Shown: piece after piece, positions 36,501-44,349 of the stretch
Layout of the letters: each line of letters starts with the position of its first letter
How positions within the stretch are numbered: position 1 is the first letter of the stretch
Assembly (NCBI RefSeq): GCF_900090145.1
Contig: NZ_FMHI01000003.1
Location: 24,228 to 88,227, forward strand
Length of the DNA stretch: 64,000 nucleotides
Origin: Streptomyces sp. WMMB 322
GTDB taxonomy: Bacteria > Actinomycetota > Actinomycetes > Streptomycetales > Streptomycetaceae
Direction of reading: 5' to 3'
Notes under the pieces: generated by a model
Told to the model about the DNA's origin: nothing
Seen by the model: only the letters and a program-made list of their open reading frames with translations
Database searches by the model: none
Made by a program: the position numbers and the translations under genes

Positions 36501-38235
36501 AGCCGGAGGCACCTTCGGAACCTCCGCCGTCCTGCGTCTCGTCGGACTTCGCGTCCGCGCCGGAGTCCTCGGCCTCTTCATCGCTCTCGGCGGCGTCGTC
36601 ACGCTGCCGGCGCCGCTCCTGGCCTTCACCGCCGCCCGCACCGGACTCGGCGGCACCCTCGTCCGACGCCTCGGAGCTCTCACCGCGACGGCGACGACGC
36701 CCGCCACGGCGACGACGGCGTGCGGGACGCTCCTCCTGGCCCTCGTCGGACTCCGCGTCCGCGCCGGAGTCCTCGGCCTCTTCGTCGCTCTCGTCGCTCC
36801 CGGCATCGTCGGCGCTCTCGTCCGCACCCTGGCCGTCGCCGGAAGAGTCCTGGCGGCGGCGCCGACGGCGGGGACGCTCGGAGGCCGCTGGGGCCTCCTC
36901 TTCGTCCTCCTCCGGCTCGTCCGCCGCTTCCGCGGACGCGGCGGCGGCAGCCGCGGCCGCGCTCTGCGGGGTCTGGAACTCCGGCTCCGTGAACACGGGC
37001 GGCTGGAAGAGCGCCATCGGCGCCGGTGCCTGCCTGCGCTGCGCGGCCGACTCTCCGCCGTCCGTCTTTGTACCGGCGCTCTCAGCAGTGCCGCCGTCCG
37101 TGGACTCCGTCGCTTCCGCGGCCTTGCGGGCGGAGCCGCGGCGGCGCGTGCGCGCGCCCGAACCGGCGGGCTCGTCCGCCGCGGCCGCTGCCGCCTTCGG
37201 CGCATCTGCCTGCGCCGTGACTTCGGTGCCGCTCTTTACGGACTCCTGGGCCGGTTCCTTGCCCGGTTCCTTGCCCGGTTCCTTGGCCGAGGTCTTCGCC
37301 TTGCGCGCCGGGGAACGCCGCGACGCACGCGCGGGCGCCCCGGCCGCGGCCTCCTCACCATCGGCCTGCTCGGCCTGCTTCTCCTGGCCTTCAGCCTCGG
37401 CCTGCTTGGCCTGGGCCTCGGCCTGCTCGCCCTGCTCGTCCTGCTGCGTGGCGTCCTGCCGGGCCTGCTGCCCGGCGTCCTCAGCGGCGGCAGTCGTCTT
37501 GCGCGTCGTCCTGCGCCGGGTACGCGCGGGCGGGGCGGGCTCGTCGCCCGCACCGGCCGGTACGCCCTCGCCGTCACCGGCCCCGCCTGACGTGTCCGAC
37601 GCGGTCGGCGCGCCCTCGGGGGCAGCGGCCCTGCGGCGCGCCCGCCGCGGCGGCGCCGGATCGGCCACAGCCTCGGAACCGGAACCGGCAGCCCCGGGCA
37701 CGGACGCGTCGGCCCCGGCGGGCGCGGAGTGCTCCGGCCCTGCGGGCGCGACCTGTTCGGCGGCCGCGGACCCGCTCACGCTGGGGGCACCCTCGGGCGC
37801 GCTCGCCCTGCGGGTGGCCCGTCGCCGCGACGGCGGGGACACCGGAGCGGGTTCCGGCGTCGGCTCGGCGGCGGCCGGAGCCCCGGCCGCGCCGGACGGG
37901 ACGGTCACGTCACTCGTCGCGATCACCTCGGGAGCCGCCGACGGCTCCGCCGGCGGACCGGCGGGCCGGCTGGCGGCACGGCGGCGACGCGGCGGAAGGG
38001 TGTCACTCGGAGAGGCGGGGTCTTCCCCGGCCTTCTCCTTCCCCTGCTCCGGTGCCGTCACCTCGGCAGGGGTGTGCGCGGACTGGTGCGGCTGCGGCGC
38101 CGGCTGCACGGCAGGTCCCGCGCTCCGGGCGCCGGCACCCTCCGCATTCGCTGCGCGCTGTGCGCTCTCCGCGTTGGCACGGTTCTCGCCGCTCTCCGCG
38201 GCTGCGCTTTCATTCTCGTTGTTCGGTTCGAGCAT
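33559..38235 (-). CDS. rne: ribonuclease E/G, very large form
   Basis: 1558-residue RNase E/G. The conserved catalytic half lies in the middle (about residues 675-1085): an S1-like domain (TSYVGNVYLGKVQNVLPSM), the RNase H-like/5' sensor region, catalytic aspartates in MIVVDVNTGKFTG and IIVIDFIDM, and the zinc link CVHCNGRG. Flanking it are about 670 N-terminal and 470 C-terminal disordered residues, rich in Ala/Glu and Arg, with repeated basic modules such as RRRVTRSVSAPAG. These tails probably scaffold a degradosome and bind RNA. ATG 38235 with GGGAG. Longer than I remember for typical family members. Confidence 0.95.
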   Translation of the reverse strand: MLEPNNENESAAAESGENRANAESAQRAANAEGAGARSAGPAVQPAPQPHQSAHTPAEVTAPEQGKEKAGEDPASPSDTLPPRRRRAASRPAGPPAEPSAAPEVIATSDVTVPSGAAGAPAAAEPTPEPAPVSPPSRRRATRRASAPEGAPSVSGSAAAEQVAPAGPEHSAPAGADASVPGAAGSGSEAVADPAPPRRARRRAAAPEGAPTASDTSGGAGDGEGVPAGAGDEPAPPARTRRRTTRKTTAAAEDAGQQARQDATQQDEQGEQAEAQAKQAEAEGQEKQAEQADGEEAAAGAPARASRRSPARKAKTSAKEPGKEPGKEPAQESVKSGTEVTAQADAPKAAAAAADEPAGSGARTRRRGSARKAAEATESTDGGTAESAGTKTDGGESAAQRRQAPAPMALFQPPVFTEPEFQTPQSAAAAAAAASAEAADEPEEDEEEAPAASERPRRRRRRQDSSGDGQGADESADDAGSDESDEEAEDSGADAESDEGQEERPARRRRRGGRRRRRGESSEASDEGAAESGAGGGEGQERRRQRDDAAESDEEAEDSGADAKSDETQDGGGSEGASGSSSSSRRRRRRRRRGGDSGDSGAAREAEGDDPERTVVKIREPRRKKDEPVDEVQAIKGSTRLEAKKQRRREGREQGRRRVPIITEAEFLARREAVKREMIVRQSGERTQIGVLEDDVLVEHFVNKEQATSYVGNVYLGKVQNVLPSMEAAFVDIGKGRNAVLYAGEVNFEALGMGNGPRRIETALKSGQSVLVQVTKDPMGHKGARLTSQVSLPGRYLVYVPEGSMTGISRKLPDTERSRLKQILKKIVPEDAGVIVRTAAEGASEDELRRDVERLQAQWEDIQRKAQKGNAPTLLYGEPDMTVRVVRDIFNEDFSKVIVSGDEAWETIHGYVSHVAPDLAERLEKWTSDVDVFATYRIDEQLMKALDRKVWLPSGGSLVIDRTEAMIVVDVNTGKFTGQGGNLEETVTRNNLEAAEEIVRQLRLRDLGGIIVIDFIDMVLESNRDLVLRRLLECLGRDRTKHQVAEVTSLGLVQMTRKRVGQGLLESFSEPCVHCNGRGVHVHMEQPAAVGGSKKSKKRGGRGGGEKQAQLQTKAPSEAEPASLPEPEAAAEAEDSKGARGRKAGKAAAEGGKASRQEEFAPDEELYGSVAEAEAAAASGRRSRRRGSRKATAPQGAPQPAPAQGGEEPAEKEPVPVAAASASAPETRTPSRTQTREQTQPESEPAGQRSTEREKSAQPRAESPAGTDESTSKGATGPGNGRGRSREGSEAGGRVAAGDVSDAGGVQQDAGHPEPAVRPEAERPARGRRRVARKVSAPAGAPPASEEAVVTVVAPKADEQPAPQQPQAEVVPEAPAPEAAPPVRARRRVSRSVSAPVGSPSASEEAGAIVLPSSELPAAQQQPPVEAVPEAPAPEAAPPVRSRRRVTRSVSAPAGPPPSTSHEAAAESPDGPSGSPGAGDDDADGTVEDPSGAPVAKKSAAKKTARKATAKRAATARKTATSRKTAAAEQDAPSSVSAPAEEDAPSSPSAPAEEERPAD

Positions 38236-38504
38236 GCGGGCGTTTCTCCCGTCACGCTCCCGGGCGCCGCGCCTCATCGTTTCGGCCACGGCCACGCTCG
38301 GGGCGGGCCGTGCTCCAGGGCGCGGGCGCCACACGGGAGCTTGTGTCTCACTCGCCGGTTCCGGTCTGTCTTCCGTACAGACGGCCCGGCTACGGCGAAA
38401 GTCTTCTGGTCAGTGCGCCTGCCTGCCATGACACGGACCCGGGTGGCTCCCTGGTGCCTGCATCGGCGGTGGCGCTTTCAACGCTGATCCTCCAGGCCCT
38501 GGGC
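38236..38504. other. rne 5' leader region
   Basis: 269 bp between the TIGR03936 stop and the rne start. No clear -35/-10 or strong hairpin recognised. RNase E genes are often autoregulated through their leaders, so this is the place to look. Confidence 0.4.
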
Positions 38505-39305
38505 CTACGCGCTGCCGCCCGGCGCCGTCGCGACGAGGGGTGCGTCGCGGTCGGGCGCCAACGGGTCGGTCACCGTGCCGGTCTCCTCATCGAGCGGCCC
38601 CTGCGCCAGCCTGGTCACCGCTGCGGGGACCGGCGGCGCCAGGTCGGCCGTAGCTCGGAGGCCGGACAGGACGTCGTCGGGTCGCACGGCAGGTGTCAAA
38701 TGCCGTACCACCAGGCGCAGTATCGCACAGGCACCCTCCCCGCGACCATCGGGCCCTGCACCGGACGCCTCTTCCGCTGAGGTCAGCGACGTCACGGCGG
38801 CTCGTGCGTCGAACGTGCGCAGACCCTTCTTCGTCTGCCGCTCGACCTCGACCGCCTCCGCCGCGAGGAACGCCTCGACGGCCCGTTCCGCCTCGGCCGG
38901 GACGACCCCGTCCAGGCGGAGTTCCCACTCGGAGGCCTCCAGCCGGTCGGTGAAGTCGGACGTCCGGGCCTCGACGGCCTCGACGATGTCGAGCCCGGGC
39001 GGCATGGACTCGTCGAGCCGTGCTCTCAGCTCCTCCGGATCACGCCGCTCGACGAGGGCGATCTCCAGGAACTCGGCCTCGCTGCCCGTGCCGGTGGGTG
39101 CGGCATTGGCGTAGGAGACCTTCGGGTGCGGGGTGAAGCCGGCCGAGTAGGCCATGGGCACCCCGGCCCTGCGCAGCGCCCTTTCGAAAGCGCGCTGGAA
39201 ATCTCGATGACTGGTGAACCGGAGGCGGCCGCGCTTGGTGTATCGCAGTCGCACACGCTGTACGGCGGGTGCGGGCGGCGGGCCTTCGGGCTGTCGCTTG
39301 CCCAG
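38505..39305 (-). CDS. TIGR03936 / DUF2344 radical-SAM-associated protein
   Basis: 266 residues. The DUF2344 block begins RVRLRYTKRGRLRFTSHRDFQRAFERALRRAGVPMAYSAGFTPHPKVSYANA and continues to about residue 230. The family partners the TIGR03960 radical SAM protein. No ATG, GTG or TTG lies at the expected N-terminus; a CTG at 39305 (giving LGKRQPEG) follows GAGGAG at 7 nt and is the best start. The nearest standard start is GTG 39254, which cuts into the conserved first strand. Function undetermined. Confidence 0.85.
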   Translation of the reverse strand: MGKRQPEGPPPAPAVQRVRLRYTKRGRLRFTSHRDFQRAFERALRRAGVPMAYSAGFTPHPKVSYANAAPTGTGSEAEFLEIALVERRDPEELRARLDESMPPGLDIVEAVEARTSDFTDRLEASEWELRLDGVVPAEAERAVEAFLAAEAVEVERQTKKGLRTFDARAAVTSLTSAEEASGAGPDGRGEGACAILRLVVRHLTPAVRPDDVLSGLRATADLAPPVPAAVTRLAQGPLDEETGTVTDPLAPDRDAPLVATAPGGSA

Positions 39306-39447
39306 TGGTTCTCTCCTCGGTGCCTGGCGCGGGGCGGCGACGCGTGGGGGACGGCCGCTCTCCGCTCGCGTAAAGATTCGAGTTTCTGTTGTGTCTTCGG
39401 ACGCTTCCGCCGGCCGGCAGGCCGGTGCCCGCCGGTACCGCGGTGCT

Positions 39448-40857
39448 TCAAAGGGTGCGGAAGTCCGCATCGTCGCGCTTCGCGCCGAATGCGTCCGGCT
39501 GCGTCGCGCTGTTGTGCGGTGATCCTGCGTCCCAGGGTACGCGCCCGCGCTCGGGCAGCGCCCTCCTGTGCGGCGCGGGACCGGAAGCGGGCTCCGGCAC
39601 CGGCTCGCTCCCCGGCTTCCCCACGGGCGGCCCGCCGAACAGCGCCCGCCGCAGCTCCGCACGGGTCTGCCGTACGGAGGCGCGTGCCGAGGCGAGGGCC
39701 GCGCGCACTCCGCGCCCGGCTTCCCGCACCGCCTGGACGGCCGGGCGCCACACCGCGTCGCGCAGCCCGCGGCCCACCGGCCGCACGACGTGCCGCCACA
39801 GCCACACGACCGGGTCGACGAAGAGGAAGCGCAGCACTCGGCCGACGGCCCGGAAGACCGTCCTCGAGACGTATCCGGCCACGCGCCACGCGTGCGCCAC
39901 GGCGTCCGCAATCTCCCGCGCGACGACGGCGACAGCCCGTCCCGTGGGCCTGAGCAGCCTGCGGAGGACGAAGCCGCACGGCACCACCACCAGGTACCGC
40001 CACAGCCACGCCAGCCCCGCTCCGGCGCCGCGCACCCCGGCGAGCACCCCCCGCCAGACCGGGCTCAGCACGTACCGGTGCAGCAGCCCGCGCGGCGCCA
40101 CCACCAGATACCGCCACAGCCACGCCAGCCCCGCTCCGGCCGCGGCCATCACGGCAAGCACGGCCAGCCCCACCGGCTTCAGCACCCAGCGGTGGAGGAA
40201 GCCCAGCGGCACCCCGATCACGGTGCGCCCCAGCCAGACCAGTCCGACGCCGACGGCCCGCCCCAGCCACGCCAGCCCGGCACCGACGGCTGCGGCCAGA
40301 GCCAGGGCGCCCCGCCCCAGCGGCGCCAGCACGTGGCGGTAGAGGAGGGAGAGGGGCGCGACGACCAGATGCCGTCCGAGCCACGTCAGCCCGGCCCACA
40401 GGCCGCGTCCGGCCCGGGCGGTGCCCGCTCCGGCGGTCCGCGCGAGCCACAGCAGTCCACGTCCCGCCGGTGCCAGCACGTACGTCCACAGCGCGAGCCA
40501 CGGCCACACCAGCAGCGCGTGGAGGACGGGAGCGAGGACGCGCCGCCAGACCCACTGCGACGCCCGCGCGAACGGCACCCACAGCACGCGCCTGAGCGCC
40601 CGCCCGCAGGCCGTGAGCGCGTCCCACAGCAGCCGCACGGGGACGATCAGCACCAGCGTCACAATCCGCACCGGCATCCGGACCGCCCTGACGAGCCACC
40701 CCTCGAAGGGCGCCTCCGCGAACGGGGCCGGGGACGGGCCGGGTTCCTCCGGTGTGGGGCCGCGCTTCACGAGGGACACGCGCCGCGCGGGCACCGAAGC
40801 CGCAGGCCCCCCGGCGGCCGCCGGTCCTGCGTCATGTCCGGGCTGACAGTCACTCAC
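39448..40857 (-). CDS. Trp/Arg-rich amphipathic repeat membrane protein
   Basis: About 469 residues from GTG 40857 (ATG 41007 also possible; start uncertain). The body is a tandem array of about six units of roughly 38 residues with the pattern LAWLWRYLVVAPxGLLxRxVLxPxGRG, some nearly identical also in DNA (39986-40026 and 40100-40140, 114 bp apart, one mismatch). Each unit is a hydrophobic helix followed by a Trp/Arg-rich amphipathic stretch and Pro, so the protein probably lies in or along the membrane. The C-terminus is Pro/Ala/Arg-rich. No known domain. It sits between the TIGR03936 gene and the arsenic-type cassette. Confidence 0.72.
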   Translation of the reverse strand: MSDCQPGHDAGPAAAGGPAASVPARRVSLVKRGPTPEEPGPSPAPFAEAPFEGWLVRAVRMPVRIVTLVLIVPVRLLWDALTACGRALRRVLWVPFARASQWVWRRVLAPVLHALLVWPWLALWTYVLAPAGRGLLWLARTAGAGTARAGRGLWAGLTWLGRHLVVAPLSLLYRHVLAPLGRGALALAAAVGAGLAWLGRAVGVGLVWLGRTVIGVPLGFLHRWVLKPVGLAVLAVMAAAGAGLAWLWRYLVVAPRGLLHRYVLSPVWRGVLAGVRGAGAGLAWLWRYLVVVPCGFVLRRLLRPTGRAVAVVAREIADAVAHAWRVAGYVSRTVFRAVGRVLRFLFVDPVVWLWRHVVRPVGRGLRDAVWRPAVQAVREAGRGVRAALASARASVRQTRAELRRALFGGPPVGKPGSEPVPEPASGPAPHRRALPERGRVPWDAGSPHNSATQPDAFGAKRDDADFRTL

Positions 40858-41033
40858 ACCACTGGGGACGCCGAAGTGCCCCCAGCGGTTCGCCTCACGG
40901 ACCGGTACGGACAAGCCGCGCGCAGCGCGCCACTCGGCGACGGCCGGGGCAGCGCACCGTTTCCCCGGCTCGCCGGGCCCGGTGGCCGCGCCATGCACCA
41001 GCGGCATCCACCGCAATCCAACAAATCAGTTAG

Positions 41034-41060
41034 ATCAATCCATCTTGTTTGATGTATTGT
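41034..41060 (+). promoter_or_regulatory. operator/promoter of the ArsR-ArsC gene
   Basis: Inverted repeat ATCAA (41034-41038) and TTGAT (41049-41053), followed by -10 TATTGT (41055-41060) and exactly 6 nt before GTG 41067. The AT-rich stretch stands out against its surroundings. The -35 is weak (TTAGAT, 41030-41035). Confidence 0.55.
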
Positions 41061-41066
41061 GCGAGC

Positions 41067-41882
41067 GTGACCTCAACCGCCCCCGGGGACGAACCGTCAG
41101 CCGGCCCACCGGGAGTCCTGTCCCTCACCGGGCACCCTGTGCGGTGGCAACTGCTCAGCGAACTGGCGCGCAGCGACCGCCAGGTCCGGGAACTCACCGC
41201 GCTGGCAGGCGTGCGGCAGAGTCTGGCCTCCTACCATCTCGGCCAGTTGCGCCAGGCAGGGCTGGTGACCATGCGGCGCAGCTCTGCCGACAGGCGCGAC
41301 ACCTACTACAGCCTCGACCTGGCCGTCTGCCGTGAACGGCTGGCCGAGGCCGGTACCGCGCTGCACCCCGGCCTACGGCTGGTCCCGGCAGAGCCGGCGG
41401 CGTCCGTGAGCGGTTCCGGCCGGCGGAAGGCCCGGCGACCGCCCGTCCGGGTGCTGTTCCTGTGCACCGGCAACAGCGCCCGGTCCCAGATGGCTCAGGC
41501 GATCCTGGAGCAGCAGGCGGGCTCCCGCGTCGAAGCCGCCAGCGCCGGAAGCCACCCCAAGCCCCTGCACCCGGAGGCCGTGCGCGTGATGCGGGAACGC
41601 GGCACCGACATCGGCGGCCGCCGCTCCAAGCACCTCGACGAGTTCTCCGAGCAGCGGTTTGACCATGTGATCAGCCTTTGCGACCGCGTTCGTGAAAGGT
41701 GTCCGGACTTCCCCGGCCCTCCCACCGTGGCGCACTGGAGCATCCCCGACCCGGCGGCCGCGGTGACGGCCGAGGAGCCCAGCCATCAGGCGTTCGTCCG
41801 GACCGCGGACGAACTGCACACCCGTATCCAGTTCCTGCTCCATGCGATCGAACGCGCGCCGACGCGTTCGGAAAGGGTCTAG
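41067..41882 (+). CDS. ArsR repressor fused to thioredoxin-type arsenate reductase
   Basis: 271 residues. Residues 17-95 are an ArsR winged helix (LTGHPVRWQLLSELARSDRQVRELTALAGVRQSLASYHLGQLRQAGLVT). Residues 127-265 are a low-molecular-weight phosphatase fold with the P-loop CTGNSARS (Cys133, Arg139), the redox pair Cys205/Cys212 (SLCDRVRERCP) at the spacing of S. aureus ArsC, and catalytic Asp in WSIPDP. So it should bind DNA and reduce arsenate. GTG 41067 lies 6 nt after TATTGT, hence apparently leaderless. It precedes a VOC gene by 2 bp. Confidence 0.9.
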   Translation: MTSTAPGDEPSAGPPGVLSLTGHPVRWQLLSELARSDRQVRELTALAGVRQSLASYHLGQLRQAGLVTMRRSSADRRDTYYSLDLAVCRERLAEAGTALHPGLRLVPAEPAASVSGSGRRKARRPPVRVLFLCTGNSARSQMAQAILEQQAGSRVEAASAGSHPKPLHPEAVRVMRERGTDIGGRRSKHLDEFSEQRFDHVISLCDRVRERCPDFPGPPTVAHWSIPDPAAAVTAEEPSHQAFVRTADELHTRIQFLLHAIERAPTRSERV

Positions 41883-41884
41883 CT

Positions 41885-42277
41885 ATGTCCGACAGCCTCG
41901 TGGACCTGGTCAGCGTCCGGTACATGGTCGACGACGTCGACACCGCGGTCGACTTCTACACCACACACCTGGGGTTCACCCTCAGGATGAGCGCGGCCCC
42001 GGCCTTCGCCGACGTCGTACGCGGCAACCTGCGGCTCCTGCTGAGCGGCCCGGCCAGCTCGGCGGGCCGTCCGATGCCGGACGGCACCCGTCCCGCTCCC
42101 GGGGGCTGGAACCGCATTCACCTCATCGTGAGCGACATCGACGCCGAGGTGGGCCGGCTGCGCACGGCAGGGCTCACATTCCGGAACGACGTCGTCACCG
42201 GGCCGGGAGGACGGCAGATCCTGCTGCAGGACCCGTCCGGCAACGTGGTCGAGCTCTTCCAGCCCGCCGGCACCTGA
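41885..42277 (+). CDS. VOC family protein (glyoxalase/bleomycin-resistance fold)
   Basis: 130 residues with two beta-alpha-beta-beta-beta modules: RYMVDDVDTAVDFYTTHLGFTLRMS and HLIVSDIDAEVGRLRTAGLTFRNDVVTGPGGRQILLQDPSGNVVELFQPA. Histidine and C-terminal Glu metal-site positions are present (IHLIVSD, VVELF). Coupled to the ArsR-ArsC gene (2-bp gap, AAAGGG within its end). VOC relatives in arsenic operons include the C-As lyase ArsI, but the ArsI thiol pair is absent here. Substrate unknown. Confidence 0.88.
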   Translation: MSDSLVDLVSVRYMVDDVDTAVDFYTTHLGFTLRMSAAPAFADVVRGNLRLLLSGPASSAGRPMPDGTRPAPGGWNRIHLIVSDIDAEVGRLRTAGLTFRNDVVTGPGGRQILLQDPSGNVVELFQPAGT

Positions 42278-42340
42278 CCCGGCACAACGGGTCCCGTCCG
42301 CCGACGGCCGGGAGAGCTCCGGACTCCTGTGCCGCGCCCG

Positions 42341-44266
42341 CTACTTGACGACGGTCAGCGGCAGCAGCTTCTTCCCGGTGGGGCCGATCTGGATCTCGGT
42401 GTCCAGCTGAGGGCACACTCCGCAGTCGAAGCAGGGCGTCCAGCGGCAGTCCTCGACCTCGGTCTCGTCCAGGGCGTCCTGCCAGTCCTCCCAGAGCCAG
42501 TCCTTGTCGAGGCCGGAATCCAAGTGGTCCCAGGGCAGGACCTCTTCGTAGGTGCGCTCACGCGTCGTGTACCAGTCGACGTCGACGCCGAAGTCCGGCA
42601 GCGTGCGGGCGGCGGCGTCCATCCACAGCTGGTAGCTGAAGTACTCACGCCAGCCGTCGAACCGGCCGCCGCGGTCGTAGACCTCGCGGATCACTGCACC
42701 CACGCGCCGGTCCCCCCGCGAGAGCAGTCCCTCGACGATGCCGGGCTTGCCGTCGTGGTAGCGGAAACCGATGGAGCGGCCGTACTTCTTGTCGGCGCGG
42801 ATCTTCTCGCGCAGCTTGCCGAGCCGCAGGTCCGTATCCTCCGCCGACAGCTGCGGCGCCCACTGGAAGGGCGTGTGCGGTTTGGGCACGAACCCGCCGA
42901 TGGAGACGGTGCAGCGGATGTCGTTGGACTTGGCGACCTCGCGGCCCTTGGCGATGACGTTGACGGCCATGTCGCCGATCTGCAGCACGTCCTCGTCGGT
43001 CTCGGTGGGCAGCCCGCACATGAAGTACAGCTTCACCTGCCGCCAGCCGTTGCCGTAGGCGGTGGCGACGGTGCGGATCAGATCCTCCTCCGAGACCATC
43101 TTGTTGATGACCTTTCGGATGCGTTCGCTGCCGCCCTCCGGCGCGAAGGTCAGGCCGGAGCGGCGCCCGTTTCGGGTCAGTTCGTTCGCGAGGTCGATGT
43201 TGAAGGCGTCGACGCGGGTGGAGGGAAGGGACAGGCCGATCTTGTCGTCCTCGTAGCGGTCGGCCAGGCCCTTGGCCACGTCGCCGATCTCGCTGTGGTC
43301 CGCGGACGAGAGGGAGAGCAGCCCGACCTCTTCGAAGCCGGTGTTCTTCAGCCCCTTGTCCACCATGTCGCCGATCCCCGTGATGGAGCGCTCCCGCACC
43401 GGACGGGTGATCATGCCCGCCTGGCAGAAGCGGCAGCCTCGCGTGCAGCCGCGGAAGATCTCCACGGACATCCGCTCGTGCACGGTCTCCGCCAGCGGCA
43501 CCAGCGGCTGCTTCGGGTACGGCCACTCGTCGAGGTCCATCACGGTGCGCTTCGAGACCCGCCACGGAACGCCCGAACGGTTCGGCACGGCGCGGGAGAT
43601 GCGGCCGTCCGCCAGGTACTCCACGTCGTAGAACTTCGGGACGTAGACCTCCCCTGTCTTCGCGAGACGCAGCAGGAGTTCGTCCCGGCCGCCTGGCCGC
43701 CCCTCGGACTTCCAGGCGCGGATGATGTCGCTGACCTCCAGCACGGCCTGCTCGCCGTCGCCGACGACGGCGCAGTCGAGGAAGTCGGCGACGGGCTCGG
43801 GGTTGAAGGCCGCGTGCCCTCCCGCCATGACGATCGGGTGGTCGTCGCCGCGGTCCTTCGCCTCCAGCGGTACGCCGGACAGGTCGAGGGCCGTGAGGAG
43901 GTTGGTGTAGCCGAGTTCGGTGGCGAAGGAGACACCGAGCACGTCGAACGCCCCGACGGGACGGTGCGCGTCGACGGTGAACTGCGGGACGTCGTGCTCC
44001 CGCATCAGCTTCTCCAGGTCCGGCCAGACGCTGTAGGTGCGCTCCGCCAGTACGCCCTCACGCTCGTTGAGCACCTCGTAGAGGATCATGACGCCCTGGT
44101 TGGGCAGCCCCACCTCATAGGCGTCGGGGTACATCAGCGCCCAGCGGACGTCGCAGGAGTCCCAGTCCTTGACGGTGGAGTTCAGCTCACCGCCCACGTA
44201 CTGGATCGGCTTCTGGACATGGGGAAGGAGGGCCTCCAGGCGCGGGAAGACCGACTCGACTGACAT
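42341..44266 (-). CDS. TIGR03960 family B12-binding radical SAM protein
   Basis: 641 residues. The N-terminal part is cobalamin-binding-like (about 50-200, DVRWALMYPDAYEVGLPNQGVMILYEVLNE). The radical SAM core has the cluster motif CTRGCRFCQAG near residue 278 and the GGSE-type SAM site FAPEGGSERIRKVINK. C-terminal CRWTPCFDCGVC could bind another cluster or zinc. The family normally works with TIGR03936, here 3 kb away. ATG with GAGGAA. Reaction not established. Confidence 0.92.
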   Translation of the reverse strand: MSVESVFPRLEALLPHVQKPIQYVGGELNSTVKDWDSCDVRWALMYPDAYEVGLPNQGVMILYEVLNEREGVLAERTYSVWPDLEKLMREHDVPQFTVDAHRPVGAFDVLGVSFATELGYTNLLTALDLSGVPLEAKDRGDDHPIVMAGGHAAFNPEPVADFLDCAVVGDGEQAVLEVSDIIRAWKSEGRPGGRDELLLRLAKTGEVYVPKFYDVEYLADGRISRAVPNRSGVPWRVSKRTVMDLDEWPYPKQPLVPLAETVHERMSVEIFRGCTRGCRFCQAGMITRPVRERSITGIGDMVDKGLKNTGFEEVGLLSLSSADHSEIGDVAKGLADRYEDDKIGLSLPSTRVDAFNIDLANELTRNGRRSGLTFAPEGGSERIRKVINKMVSEEDLIRTVATAYGNGWRQVKLYFMCGLPTETDEDVLQIGDMAVNVIAKGREVAKSNDIRCTVSIGGFVPKPHTPFQWAPQLSAEDTDLRLGKLREKIRADKKYGRSIGFRYHDGKPGIVEGLLSRGDRRVGAVIREVYDRGGRFDGWREYFSYQLWMDAAARTLPDFGVDVDWYTTRERTYEEVLPWDHLDSGLDKDWLWEDWQDALDETEVEDCRWTPCFDCGVCPQLDTEIQIGPTGKKLLPLTVVK

Positions 44267-44349
44267 TGGGGTTCCTCGGCTCGGGGCGCGTTCGCAGTGC
44301 AGGTGACCATTCAGCGTAACGCGGACGCGGGTGCAGGCTCGCGCCCGTC

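Noticed and set aside
33853..37590. Open frame of 1245 codons opposite rne
   Set aside because: Antisense shadow of the Ala/Glu/Arg-rich RNase E gene; no RBS and no recognisable domain. High GC content keeps such frames open.
36101..38431. Open frame of 776 codons opposite the rne N-terminus
   Set aside because: Same reason: Ser/Ala/Pro-rich antisense translation without start signals.
41034..42277. Complete arsenic resistance operon
   Set aside because: No arsenite exporter, methyltransferase or ACR3 gene is present; only the fusion and a VOC gene.
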